Notes under the pieces: model-generated | What the model saw: the letters and a program-made list of their open reading frames with translations, nothing else | The model's database searches: none | What the model was told of the DNA's origin: nothing | Translations under genes and position numbers: made by a program | Shown: in pieces, positions 33,299 through 42,471 of the stretch | Layout of the letters: the number at the start of each line of letters is the position of its first letter | Position numbering within the stretch: position 1 is the first letter of the stretch | Assembly (NCBI RefSeq): GCF_000169455.1 | Contig: NZ_AAYC01000020.1 | Location: forward strand, 1-58,819 | Direction: 5' to 3' | From: Roseobacter sp. SK209-2-6 | GTDB lineage: Bacteria; Pseudomonadota; Alphaproteobacteria; Rhodobacterales; Rhodobacteraceae | DNA: 58,819 bases

Positions 33299-36200
33299 TT
33301 AACATCGTTCCACCAAATCGATGAGGCGCAGATAGCGATAGTCCGAGGTTAAAGAAGGTTCAGAGTCAGCGATCAGGGCAAGAATCTTTGACAGCTCATA
33401 CGGGAGGCGAGATAGGACGTGTGGCGTGACCCGGTGCATCAAATCCAGTGTCTCTACCGGGAAACGTGTGGTGATCGGCTCCGCTTCACTGATCTCACGG
33501 GTGAACCGGTAAAACGGATGGTCATCCGTTTCTACGGGCACCAAGAACTTCTTCACCGCATCGTAGACGGTTGGGTAATTTTTTCCAGTGTCATCAAGCA
33601 TACCGATCCAAGCTCTCACAGACTCGGCAGTCCGGTACTTGCGCTCTCTGGGCCAGTCTTCATTGACAAAGGGGACCACGTGTTTGACCCAACCGTCCTC
33701 GTTTCCCTGCCCCACACGTCCCAACCAGAAAATGAATCGATTCCGTGAATTGTCGGACATTGCCCGGAGAACAGATCGCATCTCGGCCTTGGTAAGACCG
33801 CCTGGTTCATCTGGATGAAACACCCGCATGAAACCCATCCATTGGGCGGCCACCTTTGAGAGGTCACGGTCCCATGAGAATTCTTCGACCCATGGAAACA
33901 GATTGAGCATCAGGGGCTTAATGGTTTCAGTCAGCGGAGGAAAGGGAACCCGCCCACTGTGAAGGAAGCCGTTCCAAGCTGGTTCCGAAGCTGGATGATC
34001 GAATTCCAGCAGCGGAATGAGGCGCTCCAGGGTCCAATTGGGATCGATGTACATCAACCAATTCAGCTTGCTTGTCGCTATCGACACGGCGTGATCTGAG
34101 CCTTCGCCCGGCACTGCCAAGAGGCGCTCCAAGCGGGACTTGATGTGGCCGGGAACTAAGGAACCAGCTTCCTGCTTCTCGCCTGGTACGGCGTGAAACA
34201 GAGCCCCAGCGCACATTCCAAGCGGGCCATTGATTGCATGGCCATATGTGCGTCTGGATCGTTCGATAACCTCTCCGCCCAAGAGGACCTCGCCAAGACC
34301 GCTCTCGGCCGCATCTTCTCCACCGCTCTGGATGCCATCAACAACATGGTCGAAAACGATCCAGCCAAGGCCATCGTCGAACTCAAGCACCTCGACCAGG
34401 TTCTGTTCCAGCCACCGACCCAATGTATGACGGAGTTCGGTAACGATTGGGTGCGGGAGGCGAGCAAGGCGATGCAGAAAGACCCTTCTGAGCCTGGGAG
34501 AGATGTCTGCGGGCAACTCGTTGATCATTGCTGACCAGAATGCCTGTGGGAAGTCACCGGCTCTTCCGGCAATGGTTAAGGCCGACAGGGCCTTCCGGGG
34601 ATTTTCCCGTACCAGGCCCGTGAAGGGGCGGCGCTCGGTGAAACTTCCGAAGTCGCGCTTCAGGTCTTCTTTTGCCCTTGCGACGACCTCGTTGACTGGG
34701 ATGTCAATGACGGCGTCGGGTGCTTCGTCCGTTCCGACCCAGCCCACGTGAGAACCCGATATCATCACCGTCGAAGTTGCCCTACCATCATTCCAATCTG
34801 GAATCCCCGCTATCATTTCCGACAACCGCGACGCGGAAGTATCGGGAAGGTCGCACCCATTCAATTGAAGGTAACGGCCATATCTGGCAGCAATCCGATC
34901 ACGGAATGCCGAGTATTCTTCCTCTGACCAGTGATCCATCCGTTCGGGGCCAGCCAGGATGCGGTCAGCCAGGGCTTCCTTACTCTCGTCCGAGAACTCT
35001 TCCCACCGATCTACCAGGGCGAAGAGAAGTTCACGCACTACGTCGGTGTCCCAGAGTGTGGCTTGATCGAATGTGGAAATGATTCCGGCGGCGTCGTTCG
35101 CATTGAACAAGCCTGGTTTCGACAACGCATAGAGCTTTAGCTTGCGAAAGAAGTATTCGTCGCCTTCGTCCCAGAGCATCGCATGGGCCGTTGCCCGTCT
35201 CGGATCAAGAACCACGAACCTGTCAAAAAGTTTGATGAACAGGAGAAATGGTTCAGCAGAATCATGGTAATGCTCACCACCGTCCGTTTCCCGGTCCGGG
35301 TAACATGTAGGCGTGGTAAAGTAGGACACATTAAGGTCGGATAGTATCCCAGCCGCTGTGGTGAGTTGATTTTCCAGAAGACCCAGAACAGCAGGCAGGG
35401 CCTCATCCGGCACCACGAGGTCCTCGTTGTGTCGCTCAAGATACTTGACCTCGAATCGAGTGATCTCGTCGATACGAAGTTCACCCCACTCCGATGTGGG
35501 CGGCTTGTTTTCATGCAGGCCCATGGGGCGTTTGATATCTAAGCATGGTTGGGTCGCTTGATGGAAGTCACGCAGAACGCTGGGGGCCCAACCCTCTTCG
35601 GCGATGCGCTTCTTCAGATCATACCAACGCCCGTTCCACCGACGGTTCCGAGGATCACGGTGGTGCTCCAGTATCAGATTCCAGACCTGTCGGCCGTTAC
35701 CGTCAACTTCTTTCACCTGGTCGAGGTGCCAAGCAATGTGATCGATGAGGCGAGGATGCAGGCCAAGTTGACGAGCCGCCCACCAAGCGATCACGGGCGC
35801 TTGGAATGACTTTCCGATCCATCGGACGAGATGCCACAACCGGGTTGGCATCGCCTCATGACCCTCTACCTGGCGACCTCCCAGGCGGTGAAACTCGGGC
35901 GGGTTGTCGTCGCCACTCCGCCATTCGAGCAGGTTATCGTTTCTTGTTCCCCGTCTGAAATCTTCATCGCTGATCGGACCAAGATCATCATCGAGGCCAT
36001 ATGCCTGTACGGGATCGAATTCCTCGGCATCCTCTCCGTATCCGCTGCTCTTCTTGGCATTGCGGACAAATGCATCGAGAACGCAAACCCACTCCGGGTG
36101 TGGTGATGGTTCGGCGTCGGCAAACGCCTTGGCTCCCGGAACAGAACGTAGGACATGGGCGACCTGCCCACGCTCGTGAGGTGACATCTCCTTCGGGTCA

Positions 36201-37108
36201 CGTTCCGCAGAAGTGATGACCCGGCTCCGCCAAGCACGTGGGTCGTCGGCCCGGTCAGCCCAGGCTTCCATCGTCCGCCATAGATGGTCATGATCTTGAT
36301 AGGCGATGGCGGTTACGCCCCGATCTCGCCACTTGGCTTCGATCTCCTCCGGCTCGCCTCGGTCGAAGGCGTAGAGTCGAGTTCGGTCGAACTGGCCATC
36401 ATGGTTGAGCCCTTGAAGGAGGTATTTCACCGGCGGGTCTTCGGCCTGATACCCTACAAGAACGACTGTGTATCGTTCCAGAAGGCCACTGATGAACTTT
36501 GTGGCCCACGCCTCGGATAGATACGCTCTTCCAAAGTCTGCACTGCTCAGCACATAGGGGTGTTGGGTTGCGCTTTGCGCAACAAGTCGCCCGTGAAGAT
36601 AAGTAATGCCATCAATTGGTGATCCAAATGCCAGGTTAGGGAATGCCGGGGGAATATGGACCGGCGTACTACCCGCTTCGTCGCCAAGTTCGAACAGGTG
36701 ATCGAAGTTCGTCGTCACGATCTGAGGGGCGCCACTTTGGTTCGACGATATCCGCTTCACCAGGCCGTGTTCACGACCGATGGTTTCTGCTGTCGATGGT
36801 ACCAGCAATCTTTCGGTCACCAGCGCGTTGACGTCATCCCGACCATACTCCTGGTGCAGAAGGTTGAATATTTGGTCGAGGGGAACATTTGCTGCTGTTG
36901 GATCGGTTCGCCAGAGGTCGAATGCCTTCATGATCTCTGATCCTTCTGGCGGATCGAAGAAGTCGATGACATGCTTCGTGAGTCCGAGAAACGTTGGCAT
37001 CCCCGAATTGAACGACACTCCGGCACCGCAGAGAAACACGACCCGACCAGCGTCGCAACGCTCCAGGAGCTCATCAGGAATGGAAGGGCCGTCAGAAAAA
37101 AATCTCAT
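33299..37108 (-). CDS. SIR2-domain antiphage-type protein, 1269 aa
   Basis: The N-terminus is a SIR2-like NADase domain: VVFLCGAGVS (about 23-32), VTTNFDHLFE (131-140), YLHGRLV (170-176) and VGYQAEDPP (218-226). The N of TTN and H172 correspond to the catalytic Asn and His of this fold. The remaining 1000 residues are mostly helical, with several Trp-rich segments, and likely include a DUF4020-type C-terminal region. This is the layout of defence-associated sirtuins, in which phage sensing triggers NAD+ depletion. The C-terminal assignment is from memory and not tested. No toxin-antitoxin partner is adjacent. The upstream flank is cut by an IS3 copy. Confidence 0.8.
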   Translation of the reverse strand: MRFFSDGPSIPDELLERCDAGRVVFLCGAGVSFNSGMPTFLGLTKHVIDFFDPPEGSEIMKAFDLWRTDPTAANVPLDQIFNLLHQEYGRDDVNALVTERLLVPSTAETIGREHGLVKRISSNQSGAPQIVTTNFDHLFELGDEAGSTPVHIPPAFPNLAFGSPIDGITYLHGRLVAQSATQHPYVLSSADFGRAYLSEAWATKFISGLLERYTVVLVGYQAEDPPVKYLLQGLNHDGQFDRTRLYAFDRGEPEEIEAKWRDRGVTAIAYQDHDHLWRTMEAWADRADDPRAWRSRVITSAERDPKEMSPHERGQVAHVLRSVPGAKAFADAEPSPHPEWVCVLDAFVRNAKKSSGYGEDAEEFDPVQAYGLDDDLGPISDEDFRRGTRNDNLLEWRSGDDNPPEFHRLGGRQVEGHEAMPTRLWHLVRWIGKSFQAPVIAWWAARQLGLHPRLIDHIAWHLDQVKEVDGNGRQVWNLILEHHRDPRNRRWNGRWYDLKKRIAEEGWAPSVLRDFHQATQPCLDIKRPMGLHENKPPTSEWGELRIDEITRFEVKYLERHNEDLVVPDEALPAVLGLLENQLTTAAGILSDLNVSYFTTPTCYPDRETDGGEHYHDSAEPFLLFIKLFDRFVVLDPRRATAHAMLWDEGDEYFFRKLKLYALSKPGLFNANDAAGIISTFDQATLWDTDVVRELLFALVDRWEEFSDESKEALADRILAGPERMDHWSEEEYSAFRDRIAARYGRYLQLNGCDLPDTSASRLSEMIAGIPDWNDGRATSTVMISGSHVGWVGTDEAPDAVIDIPVNEVVARAKEDLKRDFGSFTERRPFTGLVRENPRKALSALTIAGRAGDFPQAFWSAMINELPADISPRLRRVFLHRLARLPHPIVTELRHTLGRWLEQNLVEVLEFDDGLGWIVFDHVVDGIQSGGEDAAESGLGEVLLGGEVIERSRRTYGHAINGPLGMCAGALFHAVPGEKQEAGSLVPGHIKSRLERLLAVPGEGSDHAVSIATSKLNWLMYIDPNWTLERLIPLLEFDHPASEPAWNGFLHSGRVPFPPLTETIKPLMLNLFPWVEEFSWDRDLSKVAAQWMGFMRVFHPDEPGGLTKAEMRSVLRAMSDNSRNRFIFWLGRVGQGNEDGWVKHVVPFVNEDWPRERKYRTAESVRAWIGMLDDTGKNYPTVYDAVKKFLVPVETDDHPFYRFTREISEAEPITTRFPVETLDLMHRVTPHVLSRLPYELSKILALIADSEPSLTSDYRYLRLIDLVERC

Positions 37109-37249
37109 GTTGAAAGTTCAGCAATCGTAACCAGCTATTTCAGTCTGAGCATGACGAAGTACTTTGTACAACAAAAGTTGCTTGGTCTCTGGTGTATTTC
37201 AGAACAAATCAATTTTGATCAGCCCCATCGAAGTGGTCCAGTGTGAGTG

Positions 37250-38065
37250 TTAGTGCATGATCGGCCTGGTTTCCACCGGAACGATGGCTTCCGGAGCCGG
37301 TGGGCGATAGCCCAGAGCACTATGCGGCCGTTTTGTGTTGTAGTGATTTCTCCATTGTTCAATCAGGATCTGGGCTTCACGCAGGCTGTAAAATACCTCT
37401 CCATTCAGCAGCTCGTCTCTGAAGCGCGCGTTGAAGCTTTCACAGTATCCGTTCTCCCAAGGTGATCCTGGTTCAATGTAGGCCGTTTGGGCACCGACCG
37501 CTGCGATCCAATCTCGAACGGCCTGAGCAATGAACTCTGGGCCATTATCTGATCTGATGAAAGCAGGAACGCCACGCAGGATGAAAAGATCTGTCAGCGC
37601 GTCAATAACTTCTGCCGAGTTCAAGCGCCTCTTCACCCGGATCGCCAGGCATTCCCGGCTGTGTTCATCCAGAATGTTCAGTGTCCGGAACGCTTTCCCG
37701 TCATCCGTTCGATGGTGCACGAAGTCATAGGACCAGACATGGTCACGATATTCGGGCCGGAGTCGAACACACGACCCGTCGTTCAGCCAGAGCCGTCCTT
37801 TCTTCGGTTGTTTCATTGGAACTTTCAGCCCCTCACGCCGCCATAGGCGCTCAACACGTTTGTCGTTGATTTGCCAGCCGGCGTCTCTCAGAAGAGCCGC
37901 TATCCGACGGTAACCGTATCGACCATATTGGCGTGTCAGTTCGATCATGTCAGACACCAACCGGTCTTCGTCAGCACGTCCAACAGGCACCCGCCTCTGT
38001 GTGGAACGGTGCTGTCCCAGAACACGGCAGGCGCGACGCTCTGAGACGTGGAACTGGCGTCGCAC
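37250..38065 (-). CDS. IS3 transposase OrfB (DDE integrase domain)
   Basis: The 271-aa frame carries the IS3-type rve domain: the first Asp in HVWSYDFVHHRTDDGK, the second in FIRSDNGPEF, and the Glu in ENGYCESFNARF. A helical HTH_21-like part precedes it (YGRYGYRRIAALLRDAGW). In the IS3 family it is made as OrfAB after a -1 frameshift near the end of orfA, so the frame extends upstream of this ATG. All catalytic residues are present; likely active. Confidence 0.9.
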   Translation of the reverse strand: MRRQFHVSERRACRVLGQHRSTQRRVPVGRADEDRLVSDMIELTRQYGRYGYRRIAALLRDAGWQINDKRVERLWRREGLKVPMKQPKKGRLWLNDGSCVRLRPEYRDHVWSYDFVHHRTDDGKAFRTLNILDEHSRECLAIRVKRRLNSAEVIDALTDLFILRGVPAFIRSDNGPEFIAQAVRDWIAAVGAQTAYIEPGSPWENGYCESFNARFRDELLNGEVFYSLREAQILIEQWRNHYNTKRPHSALGYRPPAPEAIVPVETRPIMH

Positions 38066-38097
38066 ATGATCAATGCAGTTACGGCGGCGCGAGGGGC

Positions 38098-38376
38098 TCA
38101 GAAGTTTCCCCGTGCAGCTTCCGACAGAATGAGCTTGTCCAATGTCAGATCAGAAACTGCCCAACGCAGCCGGTCATTCTCCTTCTGAAGTCGCTTTAGT
38201 TCCTTCAGTTGGTCGGTTCCCATACCGCCATATTGCTTGCGCCAGCGATAGAAGGTTTGTTCTGTAATCTGCACCTGTCGAATGGCGTCTACGCGCGGCA
38301 TCCCTTGGCCGCAAAGCACCTCAACCTGCCGTAACTTCGTGACAATCTCTTCGGGCTTGTGTCGCTTGATTCCCAT
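38098..38376 (-). CDS. IS3 transposase OrfA (helix-turn-helix)
   Basis: The 92-aa product has an HTH (KPEEIVTKLRQVEVLCGQGM and FYRWRKQYGG) and a leucine-zipper-like helix (LKELKRLQKENDRLRWAV), the standard OrfA of IS407-like elements. It overlaps the frameshift window into orfB and binds the IS ends. Start ATG 38376 follows a GGAGG-like site. Confidence 0.9.
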   Translation of the reverse strand: MGIKRHKPEEIVTKLRQVEVLCGQGMPRVDAIRQVQITEQTFYRWRKQYGGMGTDQLKELKRLQKENDRLRWAVSDLTLDKLILSEAARGNF

Positions 38377-38432
38377 ATCTGATCCTCCGTTTCCTAACTA
38401 TACGGGCGGATCACTTCAGTGGGGGAGGATCA

Positions 38433-39083
38433 CTCTTTGTGGGCATGAAACTTGGCAAACGAGCCAAGAAGAACGAGATCAGGCGCAAACCCTTCACACC
38501 CGAACAGACCCAGCGCATTCTAACCGAGTTGACCGAAAACCCCTCTGGCCTTGTTCGAAGAGAAAGCCACAAGTGGGGTATGCTATTGGCCATGTTCACC
38601 GGGGCACGATTGAACGAAGTTTGCCAACTGAACATTGCCGATGTTCGCCACAAAGACAACATATGGTTTCTCGACATCACAGATGAGGGCGACGACAACA
38701 AGAAACTGAAAACAGAAGCCGGACGTCGCAAGGTCCCGGTCCACTCAGAACTGATACGTTTCGGTTTTCTTGAGTTTGTTCAAAGTCGCAGTAAGGGCAA
38801 GCGACTGTTCCCAGACTTCAATCACAATGCGAATGGTGGTTATGAGCGCAGTCTGGGCCGCTGGTGCAATGAACGGTTCTTACCCGAACTGGGAATTAAG
38901 GAGCCGGGTATCGTGTTTCACTGCTTCCGACACACAATCGTAACAAGGCTTAGCCAAGCCGATGTGCCGGAACCAATTGTCCAATGCATTGTCGGCCACG
39001 CCCGGTCAGGCGTGACCCAGGAGGTGTATATGCGTGAAGGCTATAAACTGAGCCAACTCAAGACAGCGATTGACGAGTTTTGA
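38433..39083 (+). pseudogene. Tyrosine integrase truncated by IS3
   Basis: This frame, open from the IS edge to a TGA at 39083, encodes the catalytic C-terminal domain of a tyrosine recombinase: Arg I in FTGARLNEVCQL, HxxR in FHCFRHTIVTRL, the second His in VGHARSGVTQ and Tyr in EVYMREG. The core-binding and arm domains are missing, cut away at the IS boundary. The internal ATG at 38439 is not a natural start. The missing N-terminal half is not found on the other side of the IS, so IS-linked deletion is likely. Confidence 0.85.
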
Positions 39084-39602
39084 CCGTAGGATATTCAGGA
39101 GATTACAGGATAGGCCTTCGAAAACACTATTGGCAACGATGCGCAGGAAGCGGACTTTGCAAAGTCGAGGCCGCCGAACCCCACCTATGGCTCGAGCGGC
39201 CCTGATCGGAGGTTCAGACCGACTGCAGGGTACGTCCGGTCTAAGCCCTAAAGCTGCATCCCCTCATCGTGCCATCGACGTGTTAGGTGTCCGTCCGGTG
39301 AACCCAGCCTAATCAGAGCTCTAGAGGGGCACTAAGCTGAATTCGCAGCGTAGCAGGTGCCACTGGGGCTGTTCCGGCGCACCTGCATGGGACAATCACT
39401 CCTCCAAGAGCCTCCTTGCTTTCTAAGGTGTCGGGGGTATTCGGAGCGTTAGATCGTTGGGTCCATTTTGCGCAATTTTTTTTCCACTGCTGTACGGGTC
39501 GTGCAGTATCAGCTTGCGAATGATCGAGATTTCACCCATGCAACCTTTGGGCGATTCTGATCTTCGTTGAAGTGTTATTTTGATTTCTCGAAAGGTGCCA
39601 AA
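39084..39602. other. Gene-free stretch after truncated integrase
   Basis: No supported gene. An open frame at 39070-39312 lacks coding character and a ribosome site. Nothing recognisable. Confidence 0.4.
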
Positions 39603-39896
39603 ATGAAAAAACTTACTCTTGCCCTAGCCGCGGTAGCCGGATTTTCTTCTTCTGCCTACGCTGAAGGTGATAAAAGATGCGACGGTTTGAGTGGTTGGTA
39701 TGGCGCAAGCGGCATTGTCGTGGGCGAGGATGGGAAGACCGTCAACGTATTCAACACGGATCATCCGAACGCTTACGGCACTTGTGAGGGGACTTCGCTC
39801 AAAGTGAATTTCCCTTGGGACCGTGTAATCAGCGCTACATTTAATGGCAGCGAGATCAAATGGGACAACGGCACAACCTGGGTGAAGCAGCAATAG
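39603..39896 (+). CDS. Small secreted protein, 97 aa
   Basis: The ATG at 39603 follows AAAGGTG. It encodes a Sec signal peptide (MKKLTLALAAVAGFSSSAYA, cleavage after residue 20) and a 77-residue mature part with a cysteine pair (C25 and C60 or so) and several Trp and Gly, beta-rich. No known family. It is a periplasmic or exported protein of unknown role and is monocistronic. Confidence 0.65.
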   Translation: MKKLTLALAAVAGFSSSAYAEGDKRCDGLSGWYGASGIVVGEDGKTVNVFNTDHPNAYGTCEGTSLKVNFPWDRVISATFNGSEIKWDNGTTWVKQQ

Positions 39897-40064
39897 CCAG
39901 CGCTTGACTGCGGGTCAGTTTCTGAGTCATGCACGCATCATGGGGTGATTAGCTAGATTTAGAGGCTGACCCTTTTTGGTTGAGGTTTTGAGAAATCTTC
40001 CCATTACATCTTGAGAGGTGAACGTGATGATCCGCAGCCTGGTAACGCCGGGCTTTTGCATTGG

Positions 40065-40107
40065 TGCGGGGTAGAGCAGAGGTAGTTCGTCTGGCTCATA
40101 ACGTAAC
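40065..40107 (+). other. tRNA-fMet-like 5' fragment
   Basis: TGCGGGGTAGAGCAG, then GGTAGTTCGTC and GGCTCATAAC, matches the acceptor, D-arm and CAT anticodon arm of an initiator tRNA, but the 3' part is missing. It is a degenerate pseudo-tRNA, perhaps left by an integration event. Confidence 0.5.
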
Positions 40108-40169
40108 CGTCCGGTGAAGGTGCTCTGGCACAGTTCCTGTGCTGCCTTCTACGCTGCAATAGCTGCAAA

Positions 40170-40300
40170 GCTGCCATGGCGCGAGTTCGTTCAGGCGAGT
40201 GATTTTAAGATCCGCGATCTGAGCCAAAACCCAGGTGAGCCAAGCCTGTGGATCTACGCCGTTCATCTTGGCGGATTCGATCAGGGTAGGTTGCTCGTTG
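40170..40300 (-). pseudogene. IS66 transposase C-terminal remnant
   Basis: On the minus strand the frame reads [20 protein letters not shown] then [18 protein letters not shown], the conserved C-terminal domain of IS66 TnpC. The rest of the gene is absent. It marks an old IS66 insertion. Confidence 0.7.
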
Positions 40301-40350
40301 CTTGAATGGTTGCGTCTGGCTAGGGTGGGACTTCCCCGTAAGGAGCGAAA

Positions 40351-40746
40351 TTGTTGAAGTTCGGTTTTATTGTCTTTGTGTTAGTTGCTGCAACTAGCGT
40401 TGCAGCCGGTACTCTGACTATTAGAGATGCGGATACAATTGTGATCGATGGTACTCCTGTCAGATTGAATGGTGCTGATGCCCCTGAACTGCAAACCAGA
40501 GCTGGGAAGTCGGCGCGGCGCTGGATGGTAAACTTCCTCGCGGGCAAATCTGTAAGTTGTGATCTCAATGGAGAACGGACCTATGACCGCTGGGTTGGGG
40601 TCTGCTATGCGGACGGACAAGACATAGGCGCAGCGGTGATTGCTGCGGGTCATACATTGGACTGCATGCGTTACTCGGATGGACGCTACAAACACCTAGA
40701 GACACCAGCAGCAAGGGCACGGCTCCACCGTGCGAGATACTGCTGA
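40351..40746 (+). CDS. Thermonuclease (SNase)-like secreted protein
   Basis: No ATG suits. The TTG at 40351 is preceded by AAGGAG, five bases upstream, and gives 131 aa. A signal peptide ([20 protein letters not shown]) leads to an SNase-like core: D26-A-D28 in [12 protein letters not shown]38 and E46 in [10 protein letters not shown], and R80 in ERTYDRW, which correspond to the metal and catalytic positions (Asp, Arg, Glu, Arg). The domain is shorter than usual (about 110 residues mature). It probably cuts nucleic acids in the periplasm or outside the cell. Confidence 0.75.
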   Translation: MLKFGFIVFVLVAATSVAAGTLTIRDADTIVIDGTPVRLNGADAPELQTRAGKSARRWMVNFLAGKSVSCDLNGERTYDRWVGVCYADGQDIGAAVIAAGHTLDCMRYSDGRYKHLETPAARARLHRARYC

Positions 40747-40877
40747 CCTCTGGCAAAGGAGCCGAGCGGCGGTAGTGCTGACAGAGCTACCCTTGGCCGC
40801 AGATGCAGCCGCCAAATGTCATCGAACTCGAGAGATGCGGACAAAGTGTGCGTTGGCACGGCAGTGCATATATCCGC

Positions 40878-41333
40878 CTACTTGGCCCTATGCACGGATG
40901 AATCCTCGTCCTGAAGGGCTGCTATTGTTCTGCGCATGTCATCCAAGAATCTTTGCCTCTCGCTGTCTGTGAATCCAGACAGCGCTTTTTTATTCGTTTC
41001 CATCGCCGCCATGTAAGCCCGGTCGCGAATGGAACGCGCCTTTTCGGTAAGATGTATTGTGCGCGCCCTGGCGTCTGCCGGGTGTTCCTTGCGAACAATC
41101 AGGCCGTCCCGTTCCATCCTTGCCAGCGTATTTGCCAGCGTTGCCTGTTCGATATCGAGAAGGGCGAGGAGTTCTTTCTGTGTCAGGCCATCTTTCTTCC
41201 ACAGCGCCAAGAGCACCGGGAACTGGCCGGGTACGATCCCAAGCGGGGCGATCCGCTTGCGAAGCCCGTCAGCAAAAAGCCGGGCCATGTGGTTCACGAG
41301 ATATCCTGCGGAGGTCATGCGATCAAATTCCAT
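40878..41333 (-). CDS. MarR-family transcriptional regulator
   Basis: The 151-aa protein has the MarR winged helix: LTQKELLALLDIEQATLANT (about residues 50-69) as recognition region, then RMERDGLIVRKEHPADARAR, the wing. The ends are helices for dimerization. It is divergent from the EF-hand/cytochrome b561 operon, and two dyads lie between (41344-41387). It should respond to a small ligand or oxidant. An ATG five codons further in (41318) is an alternative start. Confidence 0.88.
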   Translation of the reverse strand: MEFDRMTSAGYLVNHMARLFADGLRKRIAPLGIVPGQFPVLLALWKKDGLTQKELLALLDIEQATLANTLARMERDGLIVRKEHPADARARTIHLTEKARSIRDRAYMAAMETNKKALSGFTDSERQRFLDDMRRTIAALQDEDSSVHRAK

Positions 41334-41343
41334 GGCTCACATG

Positions 41344-41387
41344 TAGCATTGCATCGCATGCTATGTACTAATATATAGCTTGCTATA
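41344..41387. promoter_or_regulatory. Two dyads between MarR and its target operon
   Basis: TAGCAT (41344-41349) and ATGCTA (41358-41363) are separated by 8 bases. TATAGC (41374-41379) and GCTATA (41382-41387) are separated by 2. Both lie in the divergent promoter region and are likely MarR operators. Confidence 0.6.
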
Positions 41388-41412
41388 CAATGCGAATCAG
41401 GAGGAAACTAAA

Positions 41413-41919
41413 ATGAAGTCACTGGCGACAATATCCATTCTGGCTTTGGCTCTCTCCGGTCCTGAACTGGCGCAGTCGGATGACATGACACCAGGGCGCG
41501 CGCTCGCTGAACTGGTTTACGGTTCAATGGAAGATGACCCCTCGGGTGCCGTCGACATGGGGGAATTCGTCAACTTCGGCCGGGACATCTTCGTCTCAAT
41601 GGACGCTGATGAAAGCGGCTCGATCGATGCACAGGAATTCACCGATTGGGACTTCGGCTTCAACTTCATCGTCGAAGACAGCGGACAGCAGCGAGCATAC
41701 GAGGCTGCACAAAAGATCCTCTTCGCGATCTGGGATCATGACGCAGACGGCGAGATCGAACGCCGCGAGTATCATAAGTCAATGCTCTGGGATTTCCGGC
41801 GCGCGGATGTCGATGACGACGCTTTCCTGACGCAGGATGAATTCTTGCGCGGCTACGTGGTCAATGTCGCCTACCGCGCCGCCATCACCGGGCAGTTGTC
41901 AAGTTTGCTCAGGAAATGA
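41413..41919 (+). CDS. Secreted EF-hand calcium-binding protein
   Basis: The ATG at 41413 follows AGGAGG. A signal peptide (ISILALALSGPELAQS, about residues 7-22) leads to a mature protein with EF-hand loops at 64-75 (DADESGSIDAQE), 108-119 (DHDADGEIERRE) and 132-143 (DVDDDAFLTQDE), and a weaker one near 41-52. It should bind calcium in the periplasm. It is the first gene of the operon with cytochrome b561, so it might sense calcium or support a membrane redox complex. Spacing to the next gene is 10 bases. Confidence 0.85.
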   Translation: MKSLATISILALALSGPELAQSDDMTPGRALAELVYGSMEDDPSGAVDMGEFVNFGRDIFVSMDADESGSIDAQEFTDWDFGFNFIVEDSGQQRAYEAAQKILFAIWDHDADGEIERREYHKSMLWDFRRADVDDDAFLTQDEFLRGYVVNVAYRAAITGQLSSLLRK

Positions 41920-41929
41920 GGTTGGCTCC

Positions 41930-42466
41930 ATGAAAAGTACATCATCAAAATACGGTTCGGTAGCAGTCGCTAGTCATTGGGTGAGCGCCATCCTCATCTT
42001 TGCCTTGCTTGGCTCCGGGTTTCGGGCGGCCTCACTTGACGAGAGCGCCGCCAAAGAGGCGATCCTGATGATCCATGCGCCATTGGGCGGCGCAATTGTT
42101 CTGCTAACGCTTCTTCGCTTGTTCTGGTGGTGGCGTGTGGATCAGAAACCAGAACCGGGGACAGCTGACCCAGCTTGGCAGATCTTTGTCGCAAAAGCGG
42201 TCCACGTGCTCTTCTACTTTGCGATCCTGGGAATGGGGGCTAGCGGTATCGGTCTGTTTGCGCTGTCCGGTGCGGGCGATGTTGTGTTCGGAGCAGGGTC
42301 AGGCCCTCTTCCCGATTTCGCGGATTATGCACCCCGTATGCCGCATGGGCTTGGTGCACGTCTGATGATGGCACTTCTTGCACTTCATGCAGGCGCGGCG
42401 CTCTACCATCACTTCATTAAGAAGGACGGGCTGCTTTGGCGCATGTGGTTCGGATCGAAAGGTTAG
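41930..42466 (+). CDS. Cytochrome b561-type membrane protein
   Basis: The preferred start is ATG 41930 (178 aa), with GAGG upstream. Four hydrophobic helices with histidines at H16, H49, H92 and H153 fit the two heme b ligand pairs of bacterial cytochrome b561 (YodB/CybB). It would move electrons across or along the inner membrane, often from quinol. In this operon it may work with the reductase-like protein encoded at 42993. Confidence 0.85.
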   Translation: MKSTSSKYGSVAVASHWVSAILIFALLGSGFRAASLDESAAKEAILMIHAPLGGAIVLLTLLRLFWWWRVDQKPEPGTADPAWQIFVAKAVHVLFYFAILGMGASGIGLFALSGAGDVVFGAGSGPLPDFADYAPRMPHGLGARLMMALLALHAGAALYHHFIKKDGLLWRMWFGSKG

Positions 42467-42471
42467 AGGGT

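Larger units (their letters stand above)
37216..38432 (-). mobile_element. IS3-family insertion sequence (IS407-like), copy 1
   Basis: The element is about 1217 bp with imperfect terminal repeats starting TGATC on both ends (the left copy begins TGATCAGCCCCATCG; the right reads TGATCCTCCCCCACTG from the outside). It contains orfA and orfB on the minus strand, apparently intact, with the DDE residues present. No target duplication is seen (left flank ATTT, right flank CTCT), which suggests a deletion or rearrangement next to one end. A truncated integrase starts right outside its right end. Confidence 0.85.

Noticed and set aside
37212-38436. Target site duplication of IS copy 1
   Set aside because: ATTT on the left and CTCT on the right do not match, and shifting the ends by a base does not help.
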